The position numbers were made by a program, and so were the translations under genes. Below are positions 48,496 through 60,959 of a stretch of DNA of 64,000 bases, one piece after another. The notes beneath the pieces are model-generated. The model did no database searches. It was given only the letters and a program-made list of their open reading frames with translations, and was not told where the DNA came from. The DNA is from Sphagnum magellanicum (taxonomy: Eukaryota; Streptophyta; Sphagnopsida; Sphagnales; Sphagnaceae): contig CM038921.1 of assembly GCA_021904315.1 (NCBI GenBank), positions 9,206,146 to 9,270,145 on the forward strand, in the 5' to 3' direction. Within the stretch, counting starts at the first letter, position 1, and every line of letters begins with the position of its first letter.

Positions 48496-48606
48496 ATGGA
48501 ATGGTCAAGCTGCTGCCCATTATGTTGGGCAAGACGCCAAGTGAGAGCCTGTTAGGACAAGACACCCCAACATACATAATGGGCAAGGGTGAGACCATTC
48601 CATGAC
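48496..48606. repeat. Imperfect inverted repeat (about 110-bp hairpin)
   Basis: The left arm ATGGAATGGTC...GCCCATTATGTTGGG pairs with the right arm CCCAACATACATAATGGGC...GACCATTCCAT around a loop of about 30 nt, with one internal loop of about 8 nt and a small bulge. It could be a short MITE or a transcribed hairpin precursor. No neighbouring gene explains it. Confidence 0.7.
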
Positions 48607-48950
48607 ATGAACGTCCACGGTGACAAATTCCATATTTTATAATAAAAAAAAGCTCAAAAAACACAATTTTGTCATTATTACAAGTGTATAATCATCACCG
48701 GAAGTTGATGGCATATAATGGGTTCAAGAAAATGACATAATCTGCCATTCCAGACGTTGTTAATGGTATGGTGAAGGGACCATCATTGCAATTTGCTTAT
48801 TAACAAAACACTTATTATTCCCTTATTGCTGCACACTATTGTTCCCTACCCTTGCACACCAAAAACCCTACTGGGTATTGTGCATTGGTGCCATTCCCTA
48901 TCCTTCTTGCAAAGCAGCACTTGTGTTCCTGCAAATGAAATACTGATCTT

Positions 48951-48970
48951 AAACCCTAAACCCTAAACCT
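48951..48970. repeat. Interstitial telomere-type repeat
   Basis: Nearly three CCCTAAA units in intergenic DNA. Confidence 0.8.
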
Positions 48971-48974
48971 ATAA

Positions 48975-51570
48975 AGTGTGCAAGGTCTTGGTGTGCAATG
49001 AAGGAGTGTTATGATGGGGGGTTTTTTTTTTTAAAGCCTGTGCAATGAGGACTGCAACCAAGAATGTGATCATTGAATAAATGGAAAATAATGAAGTCAA
49101 AATTATATCACTTTTGTGTAGCCACATTTTTTCACCTAAAGATCATACTTGGGCTCCACGACTGCTTGCTACACACTACCGGTGACAATTTTCCTTCTTT
49201 ATTATGTTCCCGAATGATCATCAATAATTCATCATTATTATTTAGGTCAATGTCAAATTGAATTTCAATTAATATAAATATCATGGACATGAAAATGTGC
49301 ATGTTAATTTGCCATTTCATATCCTTGTTGGTGGATAGGGAAAGAGGTGAAATAGTTATAAAGATAAGAGACAGTTATTAAGAAAAGAGTGAGATAGTTA
49401 AGCTTGAAAATGAAGTGGTTATATTTGGAAATGTTTAGGGTTTAAGGTTTTTAGGGTTTGACAATATGACTGGTCAAACTCATATTGTCAGCCTACCAGC
49501 TTGCACTAACATATACACACATGCATGTCAAAATGATCCACATGAAAATAATCATAAAATTTGCATGGAAAATGGGTTCAAACCAGTATTGACCGGGTAT
49601 CGCAATTTCAAAAGAAATCAGTTGGGTCTGTATATCTAATATCTTGAGGGATCTACTACCAGCATAGTTGAGAATTGGCCTTACAAACATTATTAGATCA
49701 TGAAAAAACTAATAATTATAATGAATTAAAAATAATTATAATTCAAATAATTTGTAGAAACTGACCCACAAACATTTGGATATTCATAACTCAATCATGT
49801 CACAAGACAAATGTTCTTGCACACATCAAATACCATATCAAATATTTTGACTATTGGTGTAACATTTGTTAGTAACAATAGTTATGATTTTTGAAATTGA
49901 ATACCCATCAATATCAATATTGGACTCATGTTTCATGATGACATTTCACCTTCATTGAAATGGCAGATCGTCACATATGGTTTTATTAATTTTATTTTGT
50001 AGTTTTGAGAAAAAAATGAAATGAAATGAAATGAAATAAATAAATAAAACCATTTGAGGAAAAGGATTAAGAGAAAAGCAATGAATTTCTTTAGTTTTAA
50101 TTGGGGTTTTAAAATGTACATAGCGCAATTCATTAATCGAATGTCGTCAACACAATCACCAACCATCCTCCAACAAGCTTTTCAATTATAATTTTTAAAA
50201 AAATCTCTATAGGCATGAACCCCACATTTGCAACAAATATGAAATTTTTTATCAAGTTGTTTTTTTGGGGATTTGCAGTAGACACCTACTACAAAGGGGC
50301 GACTATACCTTCAATGTTAAAAAGATAAAAATGTGTTCACATGGACACTAGCCAATGTTCCAATGATCTAGAACCTCTTGCTTATGCCTTCTTTTGGGCA
50401 TAACTAAATTATCATTCATGATTGAAAACCTATAAAGGTGAAAGATGTATTTTATAAATTGCAATAAGTACAATTCCCCACAATTATTGATAACCAAGGT
50501 TTAGTCAATTGTAGGTAATGAACCAACATACATTCTTAAGAAATAACATGAATTGCAATTTATGTCTTTGAATTAACCAATTTTGTAACACCACTCCAGT
50601 TCAACATTTTATTTTTTTCAAGTTTTCTTAAGTAGCCTAGGTGGCTACTTATGCTCAATATACTTCTAACTAGTGGCAGCCACATGTGATTCAAGGGGTG
50701 AATTATAGCTAGTTACTTGGGTTTAGAAGGGGACGAACATTGGGTACTAAGTTAAGTGTTGGGTGCAGAACTTGTAGCTACACAATTCTAGGCATGGTAA
50801 ATTATGCATATGATCACATTCAATTGGTACTAGGAAAATTGACAATCACATTGAAATTGTGATAAAAAAAATTGGCACCCAAATCATGAAGTAACCAGTA
50901 TTTAGACACCCAAAGCCAAAACCAAGTAGAATATCAAGATAACTTTGTTTTATTTGTTTTGGTGTAACAAACTCAATACTAGGTGCCTTCAACATTGTCT
51001 TTCCTAATGGAATTGAACCTTGATCATTATGGACCTTGTTCACTCCAATAGCAAAGTACCTACTTAGAAAAACATAAGTTAGAACATATAGCATGCATAT
51101 TAAAAAACTTGTAACTATGTGGATTAACAAAATGAAAAATCCAAGGTAATCAAAACCATACAAACAAATGCAAAGGCTCAAGCATCCAATCTAAGGCCCT
51201 TTTTTTCCATATTCTAAGTTTTGATTGTAGTATCAAACGGAAATGTTTCAAGGATAACTTTTTTGGGTGCACACATGTGCATAGATCTAAGTGCATTGTC
51301 AACCTACTTCTCAACTTTTTTCCCACAAAGTTCAAGGCACCAACCATCTTCCACATATTGATGATTAAGTCGATCTCTCTTTAGTGGGGGTCCTTATAAG
51401 ATTATGTTGTATGTTGTGCGGGCAATTTATAACAATTATATTATGTTATTTGTGATCGGTGCTTTAAAGGTTGGCATATGGAATATTTTATCACAACCCT
51501 AGCCTTAGGCTTGCGACCAAAGCAAAGACATAAAAAAATGTGGGCCAAAAGTGCAATTTAGGAGTTGCAT
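48975..51570. other. AT-rich intergenic DNA, no gene
   Basis: Contains a (GAAAT)n/(AAAT)n microsatellite at 50012-50047 and telomere-like GTTTAGGGTTTAAGG at 49432-49460. No protein-like frame recognised; the ORF at 50846-51181 (minus) is hydrophobic and low-complexity. Confidence 0.45.
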
Positions 51571-51573
51571 TTG

Positions 51574-52125
51574 CACTTTTAGAAATGTGAGGGAATGAAC
51601 CTACACACTCCCAAGTGAACTCCCATTTTGAGAATTAGAATCCTTATGGAATCTCGAATTTTCAAAGAAGTATTTCAAGGGTCAAAACTCGTTGGATCAA
51701 AAAAGTTCCTTGTACAATTAAAAAGTTCTTGAAATTTAGATGCCTAAAATGGACTTGCATGACTCATTTGAGTATTTAAAACACAAGTTATGGCCAAAAA
51801 AAGGACTGGGAGTCAAAGTGTTAATTTGACTCCTACTCACTAAAAGTCAGAATCACCCTGAAATAAGTGCATTTAGGTGGCGTGTCACATATCATTGAAA
51901 AAAATTCAACAAGGGTTACAACTTTGCTTTAGACCTCACCTCAATCGAAGGTTTGCACAAGAAGTTATGGCCCTCCAAAATGTTGGAAGTCTCAATTTTG
52001 GGAATTTCAAAACCCCCAACTTGAGAGTCTTAGGACAAAATGACATTTGGATGCAACTTTCAAGACTAATCATACAAAATACTATAAGGGGGAAGGTGAT
52101 AACTTCCCCCAAGTTTGGGCTGTAG
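51574..52125 (-). mobile_element. Older, CpG-depleted relative (copy B) of the 13.5-14.3 kb element
   Basis: Read on the minus strand, it follows copy A through shared landmarks in the same order: ACAGCCC...GGGGGAAG...CACCTTCCCCC, TATAGTAT, CATCCAAATG, ACTCCCAAGTTG-like, GGCCATAACTT, GACTTTTAGTG, GGAGTCAAA, GGGAGTGTG and a terminal AAAAGTG. Most CpG sites of copy A are TpG or CpA here, the mark of methylated-cytosine decay. Right-hand homology is lost at about 52125. No coding. Confidence 0.7.
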
Positions 52126-52129
52126 CTGA

Positions 52130-52910
52130 ACAACGGGTGGCAGGACAGTGACTCCATGACTGTGCAGTTTGTGTGAACACAAAAACCTTGATCAGGGTAA
52201 TCTGGCCGCCGCTATTGATGAGTGGCGGCGGATTTCTTCTTCATTAGTGTGAGAGGGAAACTAGATATGCATGGGGTGCATGGGAGAAGGTGGTCTGTCT
52301 GTGTGGGATGGGAGGACAGGAAGATGACGGCGCGTTTGATGAAGAGGAGCGGCGCCACATTAATTATGGATGGAGGAAAGCTGTTGGGGAGAAAAGTGAG
52401 GAGGAGGAAACTTGTGCAGGAAGCTGGATCCAAGGATGTAGAGAAGAGGATGATCAGTTGGAGGCAGATCGATGGGTTTTTTGGGCAGAACAGTTAGGAG
52501 CTTGGGGAACTCTCATCTGGTTGCTCTCTTTTTCCGTTGCGATTAGTGACCAGAAACATCTCTGGCTCTTGGATCTAAGAAAGCTTAGTGGGAATTTAGG
52601 ATGAAGGCAATCGACATAGCAATTTTGGGAGGCAGGAGAGTTGGTTCTGTACGAGACATTATGTGTAATAAGAGTTATGGAGTTTTGTCTCTCAGATCTA
52701 TTTCGCTTGAATTGTGTGTTGCATAGTTGTGAGATTGCATTGTGCCCGCTCTGTCAGAGTGAAGCAGCATCGGGAGAGGTTTGGTTATTGCTGTGTCTTC
52801 TCTGTTTCTTTGGATCCCTCCTTTTTGGTTACAGGGCTATGGTGAGTCTTGTGAATCCATGTGAGCTCATGGTTCATCCGTGCACCAAAAGTGTTTCAAT
52901 TACGCACTAA
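52130..52910 (+). other. GC-richer island with open frames, unassigned
   Basis: Directly next to copy B lies a purine-rich, GC-richer block with overlapping plus-strand frames at 52222-52497 and 52290-52604, the second with DQLEADRWVFWAEQLGAWG and SDQKHLWLLDLRKLSGN. No family recognised. It may be the remainder of the same mobile element, a captured gene fragment, or the edge of an unrecognised gene. Confidence 0.3.
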
Positions 52911-52914
52911 CCAA

Positions 52915-54070
52915 CTTGTTGTTTGGTTTGTGCAAGTCCGTGTGAATAATTGACACACTTGTCACTCATTCTAATCCCCATCTTGGAGCTCCAACACACC
53001 CTTCTACCCATGAAGTGCTATGAGTTAAAGAACATACCCCAACTCCTTTCATTGTTTTCACTTTCGGACTTGCATTTGAATCTTTCAAAGAATGTGGGGG
53101 TGCATCATATGCCATTGTTGAAAGAATTGTTACTCAGAAAATGGTTTTTCCTTCAATGCACAAAATAAACCTATGTGATTATTCTTACAATTAAATAGTA
53201 GGAAGAAACTTAAACTATTTTTTAGAATGATTCACATTTGGTTAAAAAATTGAAGGATTATAATTGGGCAATTAATAATGGGGCTCATATTTGCACCTAA
53301 TTTTTTGGTCCTTTCACCTTAAAACCAAAATATTTATTCACAATGGATTTCCATAATATATTTCCTACATTGTTATTTAGCTTAGGGAGACCTTAGCCTA
53401 GAAATGGGGCCAAACAAGTTTGGATGTGTTGTACCATTTAGGGTATTTTTTTAATTATGTGTTGTATGTGTGTTGACATTGATGATTATAGGCATTAATG
53501 TAGTAGCCCATGACTAGTGTTTGAATCTAATGTGTGAAATTGAATTACTAGTTCAACATTCATGAAAAGTCACCAAATGTAAGATCATTCAAAAACTATA
53601 ATTTATAAGTTATAAAGTTTAAAATAAATTTTTTAAAATTATGCACGATTCAATTGGCCTCTACTAATCTAGTTCGATAACTAGTGAAAAATATTGAACA
53701 AGAATTTGATATTTACTTTCCCACAAATCTCCATATATATATGTAAAAATTCCTAGCAATAAAACAACATTGATTGTAAAAAAGAAAAAAAATTACAAAA
53801 GATAATCAATTTTTATAAACAAACCACGATATTATTGAAAAGAAAGCATGCAAAATTTGTCTTATCTAGTATATACTCAAATATCAAAATGATCATTTTC
53901 ACTATTTTACAATTATTGTGTTGGGTCTAAATTTTCAAAAAATTACCAATCTGGAAGACCAATGGCTATTGAAGGCACAAAATTCAAAATTTTAAAAGGT
54001 TTTTTGACCTTTAACAACAATCTTCTTTAGCAATACTTGAGGTTGAAACACCTTGAGACCTTGTATTGAA
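52915..54070. other. AT-rich DNA, nothing recognised
   Basis: No repeat or protein-like frame was found; the short ORF at 52950-53168 has no motif. Confidence 0.45.
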
Positions 54071-54078
54071 TCTACAAC

Positions 54079-55082
54079 CTAAACAATTGTACCTTTAGAA
54101 AAAGAATTGCACAACAATTCAAATAAACACCCATTATTATTGAAATTTGTTTCAAGTGTAATGAAAGGAAATAATTGCTTGCACATAAAGTTGTTTAACA
54201 ATTTCAAAGGAGGCATGGTGTTCTCCTTTGCACATTGAAAAGCTCTCAAAATGCAAGAGAAAAAAAACATGAAAAACAAAACTTAACAAAAAATAAAAAT
54301 CAAGTTATTAATTCTTAAATACTAACACTACAAAAGGGACACATGAACTTTGAAGGACCATCAAAGCTCAAAAAAACCTTGCAATTCACATAAAACTTGG
54401 AAGTAACAAGAATTGATATTGTAGAAATTCAAATTGCATAAATAAACAAACTAGGTAAGGTCTTTGTATTTACTTGACCATTAAAAGATTATGTCATTGT
54501 TGCAAGATTGTTGCAATTTGTGAAAGACAAACTAGTTTGGAGTCTAGTTTGAAGCTTCAATGAATTGATTTACGTACCATTTATGGATTTGCAAATTTCA
54601 CTCAAAATATGCAAGCTTCAAAGCTTAGAAGGACATTGGATGATACAAGCTTGAAGTGCAAGTCTAAGATTGCAACTCATTCAATAACTTCAAAATTCAA
54701 GGCTACATTTTATTTTATTTTTAATGTATGTATTGTATGTGTTGGAAAAATTCCTATGAACACAATAGAAAATAGGTGTTTAATCTCTAGACTTTGTGCA
54801 TGAACTTTATGATGACAAAGTTTACATAGAAAAGAGGTGGTGTTCTGAATGGCATATTGATGAGTTTGATAGGAAGTGACTCCTTGATGTGCAATACATC
54901 TCCAAAATTAATAAAATAAGTGGCTTTAAAAACTTGCACATCGTTAAACTTAAGTGATTTTGGTAAAAACAATTTTCCCACTTTAAAGTATGGAGGTTGA
55001 ACAACAATTTTTCATGTAAAATTAATGCAAAAAATTGCCAAAAAAAAGGTTGTTCTAGTTTTGGGCTCTTGAAAATTTTCAA
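54079..55082 (-). pseudogene. Degenerate coding-like tract downstream of the hAT pseudogene, unassigned
   Basis: Several minus-strand stretches look protein-coding: KLFLPKSLKFNDVQVFKATY, FINFGDVLHIKESLPIKLIN and MPFRTPPLFYVNFVIIKFMH (54981-54787), then AFQCAKENTMPPLKLLNNFM and ETNFNNNGCLFELLCNSF (54240-54085). I do not recognise the family. The shared strand suggests one element, but a link to the hAT pseudogene is unproven. A CACTACAAAAGGG word at 54327 could be a CACTA-type end without a partner. Confidence 0.35.
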
Positions 55083-55519
55083 AAAAATTGAATTCCATCT
55101 AGGTTATTTGACCAATTTGTCTTGAGTACCATAGATATGGGTGAAAACCAATTCTTGTGATTCTATTAAAACAACTAAAGTCCATCTACCCGACCCTTAC
55201 CCCTTGGTTCTTTCTTTGAAAAAGAAAAAAATTCCCAAGAATGGTCAAGATATTTACACTTTTACCAAATCTGACCAAAAGAATCAAAATTTACATCTTT
55301 AAAAGTTAATGTTTGACAAATTCACCAAAATGAGAATCAATACCATTGTTGGGCAATTCTTTTTTTAAAAATGAAAACTGTTAGGTACAAGTTTTAGAAA
55401 AATTTATGACACTTGTTTCGATTCTTTTTTTTCAAAAAACATTATTTTTAACAAACTTGGGTAGGGTTTCAAAAACTTTTGAAAGATAATTTGACACAGG
55501 TTTCAAAGTGCCAATTTTC

Positions 55520-57871
55520 ATATATTTCATACTAGTCAATTTTCAAAGGTGGTTATCACATAACATTTATCTCGAAAAAAATTCAAACAATGATTTTTTA
55601 TTTTAAAAAATAAAAATTTACAAAAGGCACCAAAAAAAAACACACACACACACATAAATTCTTCTTCCAACATTTTATATGTCCAAAAATTCAACTTTTC
55701 TAACTCCTCTTCAAAATTTAAATGCTTTTCAATCGTCTCTACCAAATTGGAAGGTGGTTTACAATCAATTGTCTAATCATTTGGCCAATTTTTTCTCACA
55801 AAAATCAATTTTTCTAAATGATCTAATTGTGAAGAAAATTCCCTTAGGTTTATAAATATCCATGGTAAAGAAAAAACCCTTTTAGTCTCAATTTGTGATC
55901 CTATAATCCCTAGGATTTGGTGGGCCAAAAGACCAACATTAGGAAACATGACTTCATGCTTTTCCCACCATTGACAAAAAACATTTCATTTCCTTGGGAT
56001 CTACTTGGTAGCATCTTAAAATCAAGAGTTCTTTAATGACAAGTTCCTTCATTCATTTGTGCTAAGAGTTTGTTAAAAAATATCCAACTTGGAATTTTCA
56101 TTTGATGTTTGATATTCACATCAAACTTTAAATTTTGTCATTGGATGTAAATAATGATATCTTTTTAGAAACATAGGATATAATGATTGTTTGTCATATT
56201 CCTCAACAATGTTCACACCTTCTTCATGACCAATAAAAGAAGATATTAAATGAAAGCTTTTAAATTTAAGGTTTTGGATTAAATGTAACATCTTGTGAGA
56301 TTTTCTTTCTTCATATCTTCTTTAAAAAGAAAAGAAATATTCAAAAACATCACAAACTTCCCTCTTGATATTGATAGCAAACAAAAACAACTCAAAAGCA
56401 ATCACAAAATTATCAGCAATCAAATTGACTTTGGTAGGTGGGTTTGTAACTGTTTCCCTACATTTCAACTTTCAAGCACAAATGGTAATGCTAGATTGCA
56501 TTGCATTAGACAATAACCAATAGCTACTAAACTAGTTCACAACACAAGCACTCACAACATGAGAAAAAAAATCACAATTATTTGAAAATGTGCCAAGTAA
56601 GAAGAGTTGGCATTGTCTTACTAATTTTGATAATATTTTTCCTGTTATAACGAAGGACAATTCACATTATTAAATTGCAAGGCCTCTTGGAACATAATGA
56701 TTTTGCTAACAAACCTACAATAAGAATTAGAATTGCAATGTTAATGTATATGCAAATAACATAATTGAACAAGAAAACAAAAAAACCTTAAATTGGAAAT
56801 GTTACTAACTTATAACCAGTTAACACAATTAAATAAGAAGGAAAAGATTAAAAGATTTGTAAGAGATTAGAAATTCACCTTATTTTTATTAAAATATTCA
56901 ACTTTCTTAATTAGGTGAATGTTTGAATTTACACATGCATTGTTCCGTTCATGTTTGCATTTCCCAAACTTTTAAAATTAAGTTATATAATTTTGCAAAT
57001 TTGACTAGGCAAACTTGATTGAAACAAATCTAAAGTTTTACAAACCTTTCCACCAACTGTAGCATATTGATAAGCCTTAAAAAAACATGGCCAAAATAAG
57101 TACCTTGAAAAACTTCATCCAAACCTAAAACTTCACATCTCATAATTGATTTCAAAAGAGTTGTCAAGTTACAATATTTCATGAGACAATTCTTTTTAGA
57201 AGGGAAGATAACTCTAACACACAAATGCAAAACTAGATATTTGGACCAAACATTGTTCACAAATTGTAATGGCAATTGATTCTTCACAATTAAAAAGTTA
57301 AGGTCTTATAAAAAATGTTTTTTGTTGCACCTCATTTTTTTGGAAAGGATTTTTGATGACACAAACTTAGATATTGCATTGCATAATGCATCAAGCCTGT
57401 TTTTGTTGGTTGTTTTTCAAAAATTAATTTCCTTTTGTTTTTTGAAAATGAAAAAATGATCTGCATCCACATGTTTTTTTCAAAGTTGTTATTCCATATG
57501 TTTTATAATATGTTATAAGATCTTTTTTCTTTTTTTTGTGATTGGAATAAGAGCATGCACATGATTGGTGTAAAAACACATACATATGGTGATTTGGGGA
57601 CTACTTCCATCAACATCTTTCCCATCATTCACACAATAAAAAACCCAACAAATTACATTCATGTTCTACTTTTCCACATTTTTCTTTGAGCATGCAATTT
57701 TTGAAAGTTTGTTTGAATTTTTCTTCATTTCCTTCTATTGACTTTTTTGTTGTGTTTTGTACTATTTGAAAACTTTCCATTCATAATTTCATCTTCCATA
57801 TTTAATTCATCAAGAAAAATTTCATTTTCACCATCAATTAAAATTACATTTTCATTTTTATTTGACTCCAT
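55520..57871 (-). pseudogene. hAT-superfamily transposase pseudogene
   Basis: The frame begins at a candidate Met (57871) with MESNKNENVILIDGENEI, and crosses stops and frameshifts. Recognisable parts are NQLPLQFVNNVWSKYLVLHL (57287-57228, DUF659-like); SSFIGHEEGVNIVEEYDKQS (about 56260-56200); and WWEKHEVMFPNVGLLAHQIL, GIIGSQIETKRVFSLPWIFI and LEKLIFVRKNWPND (about 55980-55770), the hAT C-terminal dimerisation region. VETIEKHLNFEEELEKLNFW then leads to the end. Intact hAT transposases excise and reinsert DNA with 8-bp target duplications. The BED finger is not clearly readable and terminal repeats were not found. Confidence 0.78.
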
Positions 57872-57879
57872 TTTCCAAC

Positions 57880-58510
57880 AAATATTAAATAACATGGGGG
57901 GGGGGAGGGGGAAATGTAAGTTTTACCAAAATTGTGGGTTTTGATTTGAGTTGTTTGGTCTATGCTATGAATATGAAAAAAACCCATTAAAAAATTTACA
58001 AACATTTACAAGGCAAAATCAAACTTCTTCATCTCCTTCCTCTTTACATCACATAGAAGATGTGAAAAAAAAAGTATGAATTTGTTACAATGTATTGTGC
58101 AAGTGGGATTTTGGTCCTGCACATTATATATATATATATGTTCAATAAGTGGCAAATATATAATTAAAAATATAAACTTCAAAAAAAGGAAAATAAATTT
58201 AAAAATGCACAACGAAAATAAATCCAAAAAAAAAGAGGTTAACTCACCTTGTCAAAGAAGGAAACTAGAAATTGGTTTCTTTTCCTTCTCCCACACATGT
58301 AGAAAAACAATAGCACAACATACACATTGAAAAAAAAAAGGAAAAAAAAAGAGAAAAATTTAATGAAAAAAAAGAAAAAGAAAGAAAGATACTTAAAGTT
58401 GGGTTGGTAGTTGAAAAAGAAGTTGAAAAAATATTTTTTTCTATTTCTACACCAAAAAAATTGAAGGATGGAATACTAATATTGAACAAAACAAGGCAAA
58501 ATTGAAAAAA
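57880..58510. other. AT-rich DNA with a G-run and a TA microsatellite
   Basis: Contains a run of ten or more G at about 57896-57910 and (TA)n at 58123-58137. No coding recognised. Confidence 0.5.
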
Positions 58511-58514
58511 AAAC

Positions 58515-58830
58515 ATTAAGAGTGCACAACAAGGAAGCGACAAAGACCACTGGAAAGGGGTAAGAAAGATACTTGAAAAGGAGGTGTTGAAAAGCTTTGT
58601 GATAAAGAAAATTCACAGGTGACAAAACCCACCAAGAACGCATATCAAGGAAATAATGAAACTCACAACAAAGAGACAACAAAGCTCACAATAAGGAGAC
58701 AATGAAACTCACCAAAGGCACACAACAAGGAAGTGATAGAACTCCCAACAAGGAAGCAACAAAGCTCGCCAATATGCATAGCATAACAAATAAGCAATGA
58801 AGCTCGCAAGGAGCACACAATAAAAAATTG
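58515..58830 (+). repeat. Degenerate minisatellite (CAACAAGGAAGCAACAAAGCTC-like units)
   Basis: Words such as CAACAAGGAAG, CAACAAAGCTC and GACAATGAAACTCACC recur every 25-45 bp with substitutions and indels. No coding. Confidence 0.55.
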
Positions 58831-59579
58831 ACAAACAACACAAGTTCAACAAACAAAGTCAAATAACTAATCAAAGCATTATCCTCATTACAAGCAACAA
58901 AATAAGCACAAAACTAAAAATGTTTTCTATTCGTAAAAGAGGGAAAGCGTGAGGAGAAAGCTTTCACAACAACTATGTGGCACCTCCTCCAATAAACTTT
59001 TTTTTTCTTTTAAACCTTGCTTAAAAACTACTTCTCACCAAGGTTTTTTTTGTGGCGAATTTTTGTTACTTGGTGACAAAAAAAAGGGTTGGAGAATTCA
59101 ACAAAGTGATTTTTGAGAATTAAATTTTTTTTGCTATATTTCGAGAAAAAAAGTTAGAAGTCGCTAGTTAGACAATGTGTTCGATTAGGTTGCCAAAAAT
59201 AAGCATGATTCCAAAAAAGATCTACTAATCCACTAGGACAGTTGCCATTTATTGCTAATTAATGTTGAGGATCCTTGCCAATACATCTACTTGAGGAATT
59301 TGAGAAAAAAAAAACCTTGCTTCTCACTACCTAAAACCTTGACCTTGCTATTTTTTAGTACTTTGATAGGGTATAAAAAGAATAAAAAAAACAAGGGTTT
59401 TAAATGAACAATTTTGAATTCAGTGAGAACTAAGAGGTGGGTTTCAAAAAGGATCTCAGCTTTGATGATACCTTGAAATATTCAAGGTGAGAATCAGCTT
59501 GAAACCCTAACCAGTTCTCACCTCCTTTTCTGATACCCGCCCAACTCTTGTCAATACTTGTAATATAGGGTTCAAAGTC

Positions 59580-59705
59580 ATCAAGAATATGTAGAATTAA
59601 ATGTTGATTTGTAATTCAGAAGACTTTGTCTATGGGGACTCAGAGATGGGCTCTGGGGTGCATTTCTTCAAGGAAACTGGGGCTACTTCAAGGCCAAGCA
59701 AATCA
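59580..59705 (+). other. Isolated exon-like island
   Basis: After an AG acceptor-like ATTTGTAATTCAG (59609-59621), the frame reads DFVYGDSEMGSGVHFFKETG and ATSRPSKS, ending at CAG|GTGCAC. The composition differs from the AT-rich surroundings. The opposite strand also has a protein-like reading (LLGLEVAPVSLKKCTPEPIS), so the coding strand is uncertain. Family unknown. Confidence 0.25.
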
Positions 59706-60174
59706 GGTGCACTTTATTAATGATGATAGTCTAGACATTGCTATGAATCTACCAATTCCATGTGTTGTATTATTGTGACAAAAATCCTTTTCTCACATAT
59801 TCTATAATATTACAAAAAAACAAATGTCAGTCATCAATGCAAGAAAAAAAAGAAAAAACAAAAAAAGATGTGCTAGGAGGAGCCTAGGATTTTAATTATA
59901 ATTCTTGCACCAATGTCAACTTGAACCAAAGAGTTGGTACAAATTTACTACTCCTTATGGGAAACATGTCCTCCTTAAGAATATAGTTTGAATTTTACTC
60001 AAGAAACAGTGCATGTACTGATTTGGTGCACTTGAATAAGGATCTTGAAAACAGTTAGATTCAATATTCATGTTTGTCTAATAAGTGCATCCTTCAATTG
60101 TATAGATTTTTGTGCATAGATTCAGACTCAAGTTTACAAGAGCAAACCCATTTTCACAACACAGTATGACACTT

Positions 60175-60515
60175 TGGGTGACTTTAGATGAGGGTCCAAG
60201 GTCCAGGGACCAATGAATTCAAGCATTCTTATTGGTCGAAAGCTTTGAATTGGTCCCAAGGCCTTTAGACGAGGGTCCAAGACCAAAAAGTGGCAAATTG
60301 AGGCTAAACCTACATGGCACCTGTTTTGGAGGGAAAATCAATTGGTTCAGACCAAAAAACAGTGCTAAAAGGAGAGCTCCTGTGATTTGGAGAACCAAGA
60401 ATGAGGCTAGCGACCAAGGTATAGTCCAACTCAAGGATTCAATTTGCTTCAAATCAGTCCAAATTGGTTCCTAAGAAATTGGACTCTGGACCCTTGTCTA
60501 AAGTGGGCCTTAATA
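60175..60515. mobile_element. MITE-like element with ACTTTAGA(Y)(R)AGGGTCCA terminal inverted repeats
   Basis: ACTTTAGATGAGGGTCCA at 60181-60198 is matched in reverse complement by the end at 60487-60504 (ACTTTAGACAAGGGTCCA), giving an 18-bp inverted repeat with two mismatches. A third copy, CTTTAGACGAGGGTCCA, lies inside at 60263 in the left-arm orientation. At about 330 bp it is too short to code. Target duplication was not established. Confidence 0.65.
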
Positions 60516-60959
60516 GTTCATCCAAAAGTTGACATACCAGTCATTTTTATTATTGCCACTGAAGGAACTATTGCATCAAACACATGCTGGGTATCAAGAT
60601 GGGTATCAAATTTGATACATGTGATTAAATCAAAAATCAAATACCCAGTTCTGATCCATATTCTAAAAGTGATTAAAAAATTTCAAATACTCGATTATGA
60701 TATATAGCCATGGTTCTGGATTTTATTGGAAAAAAAATTCAAATATAGTCACTAGAAAATTGTTGGGGTCCTTTTGCCTGTTCTTTCATGAAACCAGACG
60801 GTTATTTGATTCGGGTTTTCAAATAACCTGGACTTGGCAGTTCAGCTTTGATTCTGAACTTGGTTTTCCAACTCCTAAAATGGGCAGTTCTTTGATTTTT
60901 CACTCTTGATTGTTTTTTTTCAAATACCCGGAGGGTTTCACGACAGAACTGGCGGGTAT

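Noticed and set aside
54327-54340. CACTACAAAAGGG as the end of another CACTA element
   Set aside because: No matching inverted end or 3-bp duplication could be found nearby.
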